A DNA stretch of 64,000 bases from Bremerella sp. JC817 (GCF_040718835.1 NZ_JBFEFG010000268.1:618487-682486), one strand, 5' to 3'. Positions 54,582 to 61,720 are shown, counted from the first letter of the stretch. The notes: generated by a model from the sequence alone, not told the origin. Made by a program: numbers and translations.

Positions 54582-54992
54582 CTACGGGGTTGTTTCGCTT
54601 GGGCTGGCAAAATATCGCTTTACGTCCCGCAGCAGTTCTTGAGCTTGCTGACTCTCGCCATCGAAAGTTCGCGAGTCGTATCGGCCGGAGTCGTTGAGCG
54701 AGATATTGTTGCATTCCCAACAGATCGCCACCACCAGAAATTCCCCGTCGGCGAACCCGGCCGAGATCGCATAGCGCGGCACATGGCAACGATACGGCTC
54801 GCCGGTCGGCAACGCAAATAGCCGCTGCAGCAACGAATAGCCAACCTCGTTTTCCAGCATGACACCGCCGTCGATCGTAAAGTGCGTCGACCGTCCGCTG
54901 CTAAGCGTGTGCGGACCAGCCTCATCGCACAATGCCGCTTGGACCAGCATGACGGTTTGAAGCAGCTCCGCCTTCGGAAGGTTAAACGACAT
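54582..54992 (-). CDS. Hypothetical cytosolic protein
   Basis: A 136-residue protein (MSFNLPKAELLQTVMLVQAA at its start) with beta-rich middle (FTIDGGVMLENEVGYSLLQR, YRCHVPRYAISAGFADGEFL) and a helical end LLRDVKRYFAS. AAGGGAAA precedes the ATG. It lies 145 bp upstream of the small TPR gene, on the same strand, in the immunity-like cluster. No signal or membrane segment. No family recognised. Confidence 0.62.
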   Translation of the reverse strand: MSFNLPKAELLQTVMLVQAALCDEAGPHTLSSGRSTHFTIDGGVMLENEVGYSLLQRLFALPTGEPYRCHVPRYAISAGFADGEFLVVAICWECNNISLNDSGRYDSRTFDGESQQAQELLRDVKRYFASPSETTP

Positions 54993-55046
54993 GACATGTT
55001 TCCCTTTTGCAATGGGATGGCGGCGACACTTAATGAATGTGACAGG

Positions 55047-55532
55047 TCAGCGGCTCTCGTCGGCGCTGTTCGCGTTCGCTGTCTGCTCTTTCAACTTCTC
55101 GAAGTAGAACTTGTTCCAGAAACAGCACGCCTCGGCATGAATTTCTGGCGCAACCAACTGAATGTTCTGTGGATCGGTCGGGCTGCCTCCCAGCGCCAGC
55201 GGCTGGACGAAGTGAAGCTCCTTTCCGAAGTGGGCGTGCGTCTCGTCGGCCACGATCAGCTGGGCCTCGGTCGCGTCACGCAGCGACTGGAGGGAAGAGG
55301 CAAACGGGGTCGCATGTCGGGCAGTCATCGGAATGAAAGGGATCGCCCATACCGACTGGTCGCCTGCCAGGCACAAGGCATCGCCCGGTATTGCGGGGCC
55401 ATCGACCGAACCAATGATGGTATACCCTGGAATATAAACGGATGCCTGATATTGCTGGTTGATACGCTCCCAGTGATTGGGATCGTACAAGCGGAGATAC
55501 TGTTCGTTCAGAATGCCTTCGAGGTTGTTCAT
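55047..55532 (-). CDS. Protein with C-terminal HNH-like motif
   Basis: The ATG at 55532 is preferred over an Arg-rich upstream start. The 161-residue protein ends with a segment HFGKELHFVQPLALGGSPTD followed by PQNIQLVAPEIHAEACCFWN, which has the layout of HNH-type domains (H...PLxxGG...P.N...L...H...W) although the metal-binding residues are only partly kept. Similar segments appear at the end of small proteins linked to SUKH or contact-dependent toxin systems. It lies 29 bp downstream of the 55562 gene. It may be nuclease-derived without being active. Confidence 0.68.
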   Translation of the reverse strand: MNNLEGILNEQYLRLYDPNHWERINQQYQASVYIPGYTIIGSVDGPAIPGDALCLAGDQSVWAIPFIPMTARHATPFASSLQSLRDATEAQLIVADETHAHFGKELHFVQPLALGGSPTDPQNIQLVAPEIHAEACCFWNKFYFEKLKEQTANANSADESR

Positions 55533-55561
55533 CCATCGATTCCTTCCGCGAACAGAGCCGG

Positions 55562-56092
55562 CTACTGCGGTTCGCAATCTTCCGTCGATATTGGGCTGCT
55601 TGTCAGGCTCGCCAAGACTCGTCGCGCTTCTTCGACAAGGTAAGGCACCTCGCCTGGCGAAGGATCGTAGCTAGTGCCGTCGATCCAATCGCAACCATTA
55701 TAAAGATCTCCGAGCCATGTCGCCGCCGGCGTTGCCTCGAGAAACTGCGCATCGAAACGGTTCACCGTCCGGCACAACTCCGCGGGACGAATCTTTCCAT
55801 CGAGAAACATCTGCAGCCGCTCCGCCAGAATCCGCCGGGCGACACACTGGACTTCCGTTCCGATGTCCGAGAACGCTGGCACCTCGGTGGCGACGATCTG
55901 CCGTAGAAAGCCGACCAGCGTTTGCCGAGCGTCGGGTGAACACGGGTCGCACGCTACCATCGACTCGATGACTTGGGATGTGTCCCCCAGGGCTAAACGG
56001 TGACATGCCCAGCGATGGATTTCGTCCGCGGAAGACTCCTCCATCAGCGCTTCGGCCAGCAGTTGTTCTGGTTTCAAGTTTTCACCCTGCAT
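55562..56092 (-). CDS. Hypothetical cytosolic protein, first of immunity-like operon
   Basis: This 176-residue acidic helical protein starts MQGENLKPEQLLAEALMEES and contains SADEIHRWACHRLALGDTSQ, FLRQIVATEVPAFSDIGTEV and TWLGDLYNGCDWIDGT. It precedes the HNH-like gene by 29 bp on the same strand. No export signal. Short acidic helical orphans next to HNH-like and SUKH genes are typical of immunity clusters, which is the only basis for a functional guess. Confidence 0.65.
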   Translation of the reverse strand: MQGENLKPEQLLAEALMEESSADEIHRWACHRLALGDTSQVIESMVACDPCSPDARQTLVGFLRQIVATEVPAFSDIGTEVQCVARRILAERLQMFLDGKIRPAELCRTVNRFDAQFLEATPAATWLGDLYNGCDWIDGTSYDPSPGEVPYLVEEARRVLASLTSSPISTEDCEPQ

Positions 56093-56132
56093 CTCATCAT
56101 CTCGTTTGGGATTGACCCCGCCTCGGTCACGC

Positions 56133-56528
56133 TCACGACTTCCCAGTCCCGCGGAAGTCTTTCATGCGGTCTTCGAAACCTTTTTGGATGGCCAGCGCGT
56201 CGAGTTTGCGGCCGATCTGACTGTTGGCTAGTTTCTGGGCGTCGACTGCTTTCTTCTTCAAGCCCGAAACGATCGCTTCGATCTGTTTGACTTCGGTCAT
56301 CTTCATCAGCGACGCGCACTCGTGCAGGACGTCGTACACCTTATAGAACTCCCCGGCCAGCGCTTCCAACTCTTCGGCGGTCAGCGTCTCGGCGCGGTTG
56401 GCGATCGCGCGGCCGAGCTTGTCTTTGCTGGCGGCTTTCTTTTTGCGAGGGGTCGCTGGCGTCCCTTTGGCCGAGGTGGTTTTCGGGGCAGAGGAAGGGG
56501 AGGCGGTGCTCTTTTTGCGGGTGGCCAT
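56133..56528 (-). CDS. Small basic protein with histone-H1-like tail
   Basis: The 131-residue protein has an N-terminal 45-residue tail rich in Lys, Ala, Ser, Pro and Thr (PKTTSAKGTPATPRKKKAAS), followed by a helical, possibly coiled-coil segment (TLTAEELEALAGEFYKVYDV, EVKQIEAIVSGLKKKAVDAQ). The tail resembles those of H1-like bacterial nucleoid proteins and suggests DNA or RNA binding. It diverges from the replication-module operon; the 389-bp gap between them holds the double palindrome, so it may share its regulation. Whether it belongs to the module is unclear. Confidence 0.7.
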   Translation of the reverse strand: MATRKKSTASPSSAPKTTSAKGTPATPRKKKAASKDKLGRAIANRAETLTAEELEALAGEFYKVYDVLHECASLMKMTEVKQIEAIVSGLKKKAVDAQKLANSQIGRKLDALAIQKGFEDRMKDFRGTGKS

Positions 56529-56614
56529 GGGGCGGATTGCTTTCGTCCTGGAAGCTGCCGAAGTTGGTCTGAAACCATGTTCTCACTTTCGTTACGCAAT
56601 GTAAACCTAAGCGT

Positions 56615-56674
56615 TTGACAAAGCGTCACGCTTTTCCATATCATGACACACGCGTCGCTAAAGCGTCACGCTTT
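56615..56674 (+). promoter_or_regulatory. Promoter overlapping twin 15-bp palindromic operators
   Basis: AAAGCGTCACGCTTT occurs twice, at 56620-56634 and 56660-56674, exactly 40 bp (about four helical turns) apart. TTGACA at 56615-56620 and TATCAT at 56639-56644 form a -35/-10 pair with 18-bp spacing, so the first palindrome fills the promoter spacer and the second covers the early transcribed region. This is the classic layout of a repressor-controlled phage-type promoter. It points toward the plus-strand gene run starting at 56917. Confidence 0.7.
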
Positions 56675-56916
56675 TAACAGCCGGTGGCAACCTTCGTTTG
56701 GCCCTGGATTTTGCGGCATTTTAAGTGAACGTTGCCCCGCGTTGGGCTTGATTTGGAAGGGTATTTTTCACGTTGTTTTCTTTCTTCGTTGATCGCCGTT
56801 TTTCGACCCTCGAAACACCCTTGGCCGGGCTGTTTGGCCTGTCGCGCGACTCGCTTTGTCTGCCAGGCAGCGTGGCCGGTTTCAGGGTCGTTCCTTCTTT
56901 CACCGGAGCCTTCTTG

Positions 56917-57231
56917 ATGCCTCGTACCGATCCCAACTTGCCGCCACGCTGCATGGCGGACGATTGCCAGCGGCCGGCTCACGCTCGCGGGCTGTGTTCT
57001 TCCCACTACCAGGCCGCCCTGCGTGTCATTCAGCAGACCGAGCTCACCTGGGAGGTCATCGCCCAGTCTGGCATGTGTCGCCAGCAAGCCAAGGCAGGTC
57101 GCGGTCGTTGCCGGTTTGCCCGTCGGTTGGTCGGGCTGGCGCAGCGACTTACCGGCGGGGCTGCGTCTACGGAAGCTGGCGACAGCAACGACATCGCCGC
57201 TGGCACTTCTCCTTCGTGCGAAGCGACCTGA
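56917..57231 (+). CDS. Small Cys/His zinc-finger-like protein
   Basis: The ATG at 56917 follows CGGAG and begins MPRTDPNLPPRC. The 104-residue protein has a probable zinc site CMADDCQRPAHARGLCSSHY (C-x5-C...C-x2-H type), an HTH-like helix pair (WEVIAQSGMCRQQAKAG) and an Arg-rich helix, ending in a Ser/Thr-rich tail. Small proteins with the C-x-x-x-C-x8-G-L-C-x-x-H-Y pattern are common in phages and planctomycete elements. First gene behind the operator region. Nucleic-acid binding is inferred. Confidence 0.68.
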   Translation: MPRTDPNLPPRCMADDCQRPAHARGLCSSHYQAALRVIQQTELTWEVIAQSGMCRQQAKAGRGRCRFARRLVGLAQRLTGGAASTEAGDSNDIAAGTSPSCEAT

Positions 57232-57301
57232 CTCGATCGCGTCGGTTCGCTTGCCTGCTGCGGTTGTTTTGTTTCGTCCCTTGGTTTGAAAGGTCTCGCC
57301 C

Positions 57302-57523
57302 ATGTCTGATTCGTCGACCAATCCACCTCTCGCGGAAGATCGTCAGCGGCTGCAACAGGCCTGGGACGATGCCTTGGCGATGCAGGATGGGCAAACATTC
57401 TCCGGCGGTCGGCATCGTCGGCAGTCGTTCACCCAAGAGTGGAAGGCGCAGCAGCCGGAAGCCTCGGCCGATCGGCGCCAACAGGTACCGCCGGCAGATG
57501 AATGTTCGCGTCCGACTCGTTAA
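57302..57523 (+). CDS. Small polar hypothetical protein of the module
   Basis: A 73-residue Gln/Arg/Asp-rich protein (LAEDRQRLQQAWDDALAMQD, then GGRHRRQSFTQEWKAQQP). It has no membrane segment or recognisable domain. GAAAGG precedes the ATG at 10 nt. It lies in the compact gene run and is followed by the next gene after 24 bp. Possibly a nucleic-acid-associated accessory protein, judged from charge pattern only. Confidence 0.5.
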   Translation: MSDSSTNPPLAEDRQRLQQAWDDALAMQDGQTFSGGRHRRQSFTQEWKAQQPEASADRRQQVPPADECSRPTR

Positions 57524-57547
57524 CTCTTCTTCAGGATGGTTGGTTCG

Positions 57548-57793
57548 ATGCAGCATTTGATTTCGCAGCAGCGCGTTCATCAGCTTCGCGAGAAAGCCCA
57601 TGCCGGCTGGAAGCTGACCCTGCGTGCCCAGGGATGTCTCGCCACGTTTCGCACGCTGGGCGATCCGGTCGCTTTGGATCAGGCCGAGCAAACACTCAAG
57701 TCGCTGGAGGAACACCTTCACGCGATGGCCAATGGTGCGGAGAGCCGTTGTTGTTCCGCATTGAAATCGCCTTGTCACGGCTCGCCAGCTTGA
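57548..57793 (+). CDS. Small helical hypothetical protein of the module
   Basis: The ATG at 57548 is 11 nt after CAGGA; another ATG at 57536 overlaps that site and is less likely. The 81-residue product is mostly helical (MQHLISQQRVHQLREKAHAG, VALDQAEQTLKSLEEHLHAM) with a short Cys/Ser tail. It is immediately upstream of csrA by 66 bp of pyrimidine-rich leader. No family recognised. Confidence 0.5.
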   Translation: MQHLISQQRVHQLREKAHAGWKLTLRAQGCLATFRTLGDPVALDQAEQTLKSLEEHLHAMANGAESRCCSALKSPCHGSPA

Positions 57794-57859
57794 TGGCTGG
57801 GCCGGCTGTGCTCGTTCGTTTCGGTTTCGTTCGTTTTTCTTTCTCCCCCAGGAATTACC

Positions 57860-58117
57860 ATGCTTGTTCTTACTCGACGTGCCCAGGAAGAGATCCGTAT
57901 TGGCGACCAGATTCGCGTGGCGGTCCTTTCGGTTCGCGGCGGCCAGGTTCGCCTTGGGATCACTGCTCCGCACGCGCTGCGGATTGAACGTCACGACTTC
58001 ACGCCTCCCCCTGCTCGCGGACCGGCCGCGGCTTTGGAAGGCTCTGTCCCATCTGCTTCCATCGATCGACCGGCAAGTGATTCGCCGGCGCTGAACGAGA
58101 CTCCGCAGACCGATTAA
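57860..58117 (+). CDS. csrA: Carbon storage regulator CsrA with C-terminal extension
   Basis: The first 47 residues are a complete CsrA/RsmA: MLVLTRRAQEEIRIGDQIRV, then AVLSVRGGQVRLGITAPHAL and RIERHDF, with the RNA-contacting residues L4, R6 and R44 and the conserved E10 present. CsrA dimers bind GGA motifs in mRNA leaders and usually block translation. A 38-residue Pro/Ala/Ser/Asp-rich tail follows, which ordinary CsrA proteins of about 60-65 residues lack. CAGGA lies 8 nt before the ATG and is both ribosome-binding site and potential CsrA site, so it may repress itself. Its place inside a phage-like gene run suggests an element-encoded post-transcriptional regulator. Confidence 0.92.
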   Translation: MLVLTRRAQEEIRIGDQIRVAVLSVRGGQVRLGITAPHALRIERHDFTPPPARGPAAALEGSVPSASIDRPASDSPALNETPQTD

Positions 58118-58192
58118 CGCTGCCGCGTGAAGGCTGTCGGCTTCTTCGGTTCGCCCCTTTCTCGTTCGCCACTTTGCCCAGGGAATCTCGCG

Positions 58193-59413
58193 ATGAAACA
58201 GATTTTGACCACCAATCGCATGCAGTCGTTCAAGATGTGTCGCCGCAAGCATTACTTCGAGTACGAGCTCGGTCTGCGGCAGCAGGTCGATGCCCGGTCC
58301 TTGCGGATCACCACCGCCGGGCGTGCCGCGCTGCATGCCTTGCAGCACGAACGTTCGTTGGTGGCGGCGCTCGACGCGCTGCGACCTTTCTACGAACCTT
58401 GCCCACCGGCGAGCGATCGTCGCGAGTGGGATTACGAACGCGAGACGGTGGCCTGTTTGATCGCCGGGTATCGCTGGCGTTGGGGCGAACCGTTGACGAT
58501 GATTGCCCGGCCGAAGCGCTTTCAGTTGCCGGTAATCAATCCGCAGACCGGCGCCGCGTCGACCATCTGGGACACGGCCGGGCAGTGGGATGGCATCGCG
58601 AAAATGCCCAACGGGCAGACGGTGGTCGTCAAGCATCGCTTCACCGCCGAAGACCTTTCGAGCGAAGGTTCGTTCTGGACGCGGCAGCAGCTTGATCATC
58701 GCGTGACGCATCTGCTCGACGCCGGTCGCCAGCTCGGGCACACGCTCGACGGCGTGCTGCTCGACGTGATTCGCAAGCCGCTCATTCGACCTGGCACGCT
58801 GCCGATGCTGGACGAAGCAGGCCACAAAGTGGTAGTCGATCGCAGCGGTCATCGCGTCTTCAATCCCAACGGCCAGCCACGGCAAACGGCCCATGCGGCG
58901 AAAGGTTTCACGCTGCAAACGCGACCGATGACACCGCTGGAATGGGGCGAGAAGCTGCTGGAAGACATCGGCCAGCGGCCCGAGTTTTACTACGCCCGCC
59001 AGGTGATCTCGCGCCGCGACGAAGAGATCGCCGAGATGCAGTCCGAGGCGTGGGAAGTGCAGCAAACGATCCGCGACGCTCAAAACAAACAGCGTTGGTT
59101 CAAGACGGTCAGCCGCGATACCTGTTCGCTGTGCAGCTTCCTCACGCTTTGCACGTCGCAGTTCGATCCGCAGCAAGGCACCCCGCGCGGGTTCGTCCGC
59201 CTCGACGATGTGCATCCCGAGCTTCAGGGAGAATTCGATCGCCCGAAAGGTTCGTGCTGCCAACCACCTTCCGCCACCAGGCCCGAAGATGTCATCGCCA
59301 CGCCGGTACCAGCAGCCCGCCCCACCGACCACCCAGAACGAATCCCCCCAGCCAACGAGGCTTTCCAAACGCCACCAATCCGAACCATCCCCGAGGATGA
59401 CATCCCGTTCTAA
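58193..59413 (+). CDS. RecB/Cas4-like PD-(D/E)XK nuclease-fold protein with Fe-S cysteines, catalytic motif altered
   Basis: From the ATG at 58193 (CAGGGA upstream) the product has 406 residues. It starts MKQILTTNRMQSFKMCRRKH, a typical RecB-family opening with Cys16, and ends its nuclease region with C311-x2-C314-x5-C320, the exact spacing of iron-staple nucleases such as AddB and Cas4. D133 (GQWDGIAKM) fits motif II. The following motif, normally VVEHKT with the catalytic E-x-K, reads VVVKHRFTAEDL, i.e. K147-H148-R149, so the active site seems lost while the cluster is kept. The last 60 residues are a Pro-rich tail. It could bind DNA ends or act with the replication protein without cutting. 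Confidence 0.8.
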   Translation: MKQILTTNRMQSFKMCRRKHYFEYELGLRQQVDARSLRITTAGRAALHALQHERSLVAALDALRPFYEPCPPASDRREWDYERETVACLIAGYRWRWGEPLTMIARPKRFQLPVINPQTGAASTIWDTAGQWDGIAKMPNGQTVVVKHRFTAEDLSSEGSFWTRQQLDHRVTHLLDAGRQLGHTLDGVLLDVIRKPLIRPGTLPMLDEAGHKVVVDRSGHRVFNPNGQPRQTAHAAKGFTLQTRPMTPLEWGEKLLEDIGQRPEFYYARQVISRRDEEIAEMQSEAWEVQQTIRDAQNKQRWFKTVSRDTCSLCSFLTLCTSQFDPQQGTPRGFVRLDDVHPELQGEFDRPKGSCCQPPSATRPEDVIATPVPAARPTDHPERIPPANEAFQTPPIRTIPEDDIPF

Positions 59414-59426
59414 GCATCCCCATCAT

Positions 59427-59463
59427 GTCCCCTCGCCCCTTCGGGGAGAGGGCGAGGGGACAG
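59427..59463. repeat. Interspersed palindromic repeat, copy 2 (short form)
   Basis: Only the outer parts of the element are present, fused into one hairpin: GTCCCCTCGCCCCTTCGGGG followed by AGAGGGCGAGGGGACAG. It lies between the nuclease-like gene and the next start, outside coding sequence. Confidence 0.8.
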
Positions 59464-59507
59464 AACATTTTTCCAACACCTATCCACTTAGTCTCCAGGA
59501 GTTCTTC

Positions 59508-59675
59508 ATGACTCGTCCGACTGACGAGAGGCGTTTGCCTGGCAGTTCGCCGCCTGATTCTGTTTGTCCAGAGTTGCTTCAGGTTGTGGTCGAGTGCGAC
59601 TGCGAGGAGCAGCAGCGGGCTTTGTTCGAAGAACTGGTTGCCCGGGGGTTGGTATGCCGACTGTTGATGCTGTAG
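59508..59675 (+). CDS. Very small hypothetical protein overlapping the ATPase gene
   Basis: The 55-residue frame from the ATG at 59508 has CAGGAG 8 nt upstream and ends 22 bp inside the next gene, both good signs of translation. The sequence (SVCPELLQVVVECDCEEQQR, then ALFEELVARGLVCRLLML) is an acidic helix pair with several Cys. No family recognised; its overlap suggests co-translation with the fused ATPase. Confidence 0.6.
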   Translation: MTRPTDERRLPGSSPPDSVCPELLQVVVECDCEEQQRALFEELVARGLVCRLLML

Positions 59676-60733
59676 TGCGGTGCCCGATCGCGCCGACCTT
59701 TCGTGTTTCGCAGCTTGCTGGAATGTTCGATCTGCCGCCGGAGCCTCACACCGAGCGGCGATTTCAGGTCGAACTGCCGGGACTCGATCAGCCGTGGCAA
59801 GTTGGCTTGATCGTCGGTCCTTCCGGTTCCGGCAAGACCACCGTGGCGGCCGCCGCGTATGGTCGCCGGTTGCGAAAACGACTCCGCTGGCGGCGCGATC
59901 GGGCGGTGGTCGACGGGTTCGATCGCCGCTTGTCGACGCGTGCCATCACCCAGGCCCTTGTCGCGTGTGGCTTAGGTTCGCCGCCGGCCTGGTGTCGGCC
60001 TTATCACACGTTGTCGACCGGCGAACAGTTTCGCGCCGACCTGGCTCGCGGGCTCGCTTCCCCTGGCAAACTGCTGGTTCTGGATGAGTTCACCAGCGTG
60101 GTCGATCGCCCCGCCGCGAGGCTCGCTTGTCATGCCGTGCGAAGAGCGCTCGACCGGAAGACGTTCGCCAAGCGGTTGATCGCGGTGACCTGCCATGAAG
60201 ATGTGGCCCGTTGGCTGCGGCCCGACTGGGTGCTGCGGATGCCAGCGGGAACGTTGACGCGGAGGTGTCTTCGGCGACCGCGACTTCGCCTGGAGATCTT
60301 CCGTTGTCGCCACGATGTGTGGCCCATGTTTGCACCGCATCACTATTTGACCAGCAAGCTGAATCACGCCGCGCGCTGTTACGCCGGCCTGGTTGATGGC
60401 GAGGTGGCAACCTTCGCCGCGACGCTGAATCACTTTCGACCTGATCGATTGCGGATCAGCCGGTTGGTGACGCTGCCGAAGTTTCAAGGCGTCGGCCTTG
60501 GCGGCGCGATGCTCGATGGAATGGGCTCGCTGCTGAGCGAGGCAGGGGCCGAGTCGATCACCATCAACGCAGGCCACCCGGCCGTGATCGGTCACTGCAA
60601 TCGTTCGGCGAAGTGGGAGTTTCGCCGGCTGTATAAGACCGGCCGCAAGCCAAGCGGGATGTACCTTCAGCATCCCCACTGGAAGACATCGGCCGGCCGC
60701 GCGGTCGCCACGTTTCGTTGGAAGTTTTCGTGA
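59654..60733 (+). CDS. Fused ABC-type ATPase and GNAT acetyltransferase-like protein
   Basis: Starting at the ATG at 59654, the 359-residue product has Walker A GPSGSGKTT at residues 55-63, an ABC-like signature LSTGEQFRADLARGL at about 121-135 and Walker B KLLVLDEFTS at about 140-149, followed by a His switch-like VTCHED. The C-terminal 130 residues carry a GNAT fold with RISRLVTLPKFQGVGLGGAM, in which the Q-x-x-G-x-G acetyl-CoA loop is intact (QGVGLGG). There are no membrane segments. Fusions of this kind occur in phage and plasmid gene sets, where the role is unknown; DNA- or protein-modification coupled to ATP hydrolysis is possible. It lies just upstream of the replication protein. Confidence 0.85.
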   Translation: MPTVDAVVRCPIAPTFRVSQLAGMFDLPPEPHTERRFQVELPGLDQPWQVGLIVGPSGSGKTTVAAAAYGRRLRKRLRWRRDRAVVDGFDRRLSTRAITQALVACGLGSPPAWCRPYHTLSTGEQFRADLARGLASPGKLLVLDEFTSVVDRPAARLACHAVRRALDRKTFAKRLIAVTCHEDVARWLRPDWVLRMPAGTLTRRCLRRPRLRLEIFRCRHDVWPMFAPHHYLTSKLNHAARCYAGLVDGEVATFAATLNHFRPDRLRISRLVTLPKFQGVGLGGAMLDGMGSLLSEAGAESITINAGHPAVIGHCNRSAKWEFRRLYKTGRKPSGMYLQHPHWKTSAGRAVATFRWKFS

Positions 60734-60789
60734 ACCGTGGCGAACCGATCGCTGCACTTTGTTCCACTCAATCAAGCAGGAGTTCAACC

Positions 60790-61665
60790 ATGTCCGGTAG
60801 CTGGATCAAGCTTCACCGCAAATCGCTCGACAGCCGAGTCTTCAGCGACGCCAACCTGTGGAGACTGTTCACGCTGTGCCTGCTGCGAGCCAACTTCCGC
60901 CCCGGCTACTTCCAAGGCGAACTGGTCGAAGCCGGGCAGTTTATCACAACCCAGCGAGCACTCGCCGAAGAACTGGGTTGCTCGCGGACTAGTTTGATTC
61001 GGTGGATGTCCATCTTGGAAGAGTGGGAATGCCTGAAGGTCGATTACTTGACGCAGACGACGCGCGTCACCGTCGAGAACTATCCGCTTTACCAAGAGCT
61101 CGATCCGACATGGGAACCAACCGCTGTACCAGCAAGTGAACCACCAGGTGTACCACGCGATGTACCAGTGGCTGTACCACCAACTGTACCACGGGGTGTA
61201 CCAGCAGCTGTACCACCAAGTGAACCGCGCGGTGTACCAGAGGTGGTCCCTATAGAAGAAGAAAGAGAAGAACAAAAAGAACCAGAAGAAACAAAAGCCC
61301 CGGCGGGGCCCCTTTTGTCCTGTCGGGGGGAAGGGGAGAAGGCTCCGCCGGCAAGAGCTCGCCAGGCGACCTTCGACGCGACCACCTTGCCGATGCCGTT
61401 CGCCGGCGAGCCGTTTCGCCAGGCCTGGACGCAGTGGTGCGAGCATCGGCTCGAACGCCGCATGCCGCTGCAGGCCCGTTCCGCCCAGAAGCAGTTGCAG
61501 CAGCTCGAGCAGATGGGAGAAGCCAAAGCCCTGGCCGCGATCGAACATTCGCTCACGGCGGGCTACCTCGGCATCTTCGAACCCCCGCGCCCAGCCAACG
61601 TGCCACGTGGTTCTGGCGAACTGAAGAGCGTCGCCGAACTGCTCGCCGATCGAACCTTCGATTAG
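60790..61665 (+). CDS. Phage-type replication initiator/organiser-like protein with internal iterons
   Basis: The ATG at 60790 has AGGAG upstream. The 291-residue protein begins MSGSWIKLHRKSLDSRVFSD, ANLWRLFTLCLLRANF and has a winged-helix segment (TTQRALAEELGCSRTSLIRW) seen in phage replication proteins of the DnaT/O type. Residues about 112-151 are ten to eleven V-P-x-x tetrapeptides, encoded by a 12-bp DNA repeat (61125-61244). An acidic-Lys stretch follows, then a helical C-terminal domain (FRQAWTQWCEHRLERRMPLQ, LKSVAELLADRTF) that could bind a helicase or its loader. It most likely recognises the repeats in its own gene, as O-type initiators do. Confidence 0.78.
   Translation: MSGSWIKLHRKSLDSRVFSDANLWRLFTLCLLRANFRPGYFQGELVEAGQFITTQRALAEELGCSRTSLIRWMSILEEWECLKVDYLTQTTRVTVENYPLYQELDPTWEPTAVPASEPPGVPRDVPVAVPPTVPRGVPAAVPPSEPRGVPEVVPIEEEREEQKEPEETKAPAGPLLSCRGEGEKAPPARARQATFDATTLPMPFAGEPFRQAWTQWCEHRLERRMPLQARSAQKQLQQLEQMGEAKALAAIEHSLTAGYLGIFEPPRPANVPRGSGELKSVAELLADRTFD
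61125..61244 (+). repeat. Ten 12-bp iterons inside the replication gene, candidate origin
   Basis: TGTACCA starts at 61125, 61149, 61161, 61173, 61185, 61197, 61209 and 61233, and the two missing steps (61137, 61221) hold TGAACCA and TGAACCG, so ten units lie in exact 12-bp phase. The other five bases of each unit vary (such as CGCGA, GTGGC, CCAAC). Because 12 is a multiple of three the array encodes V-P-x-x repeats. Iteron arrays within an initiator gene are a known form of phage and plasmid origin. Confidence 0.8.
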
Positions 61666-61720
61666 TTGAGCCTCGAACACCCAGGCTCGTACCATCAAAC
61701 GACGTTCATGTCCCCCCTCC

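Noticed and set aside
57167..59368. 733-codon open frame on the minus strand
   Set aside because: It is antisense to csrA, the nuclease-like gene and two small genes, all with firm protein signatures. Its translation is Arg/Gln/His-rich without domains, as expected for a shadow frame in GC-rich DNA.
58193..59413. Cas4-like protein considered as evidence for a CRISPR adaptation module
   Set aside because: No Cas1, Cas2 or repeat array is present, the catalytic pair is replaced, and the same fold is common in phages and plasmids.
61125..61244. Regular short repeats considered as a CRISPR array
   Set aside because: The 12-bp period lacks separate spacers, is in frame within a gene, and no cas gene other than a Cas4-like fold is near, so it is an iteron array rather than CRISPR.
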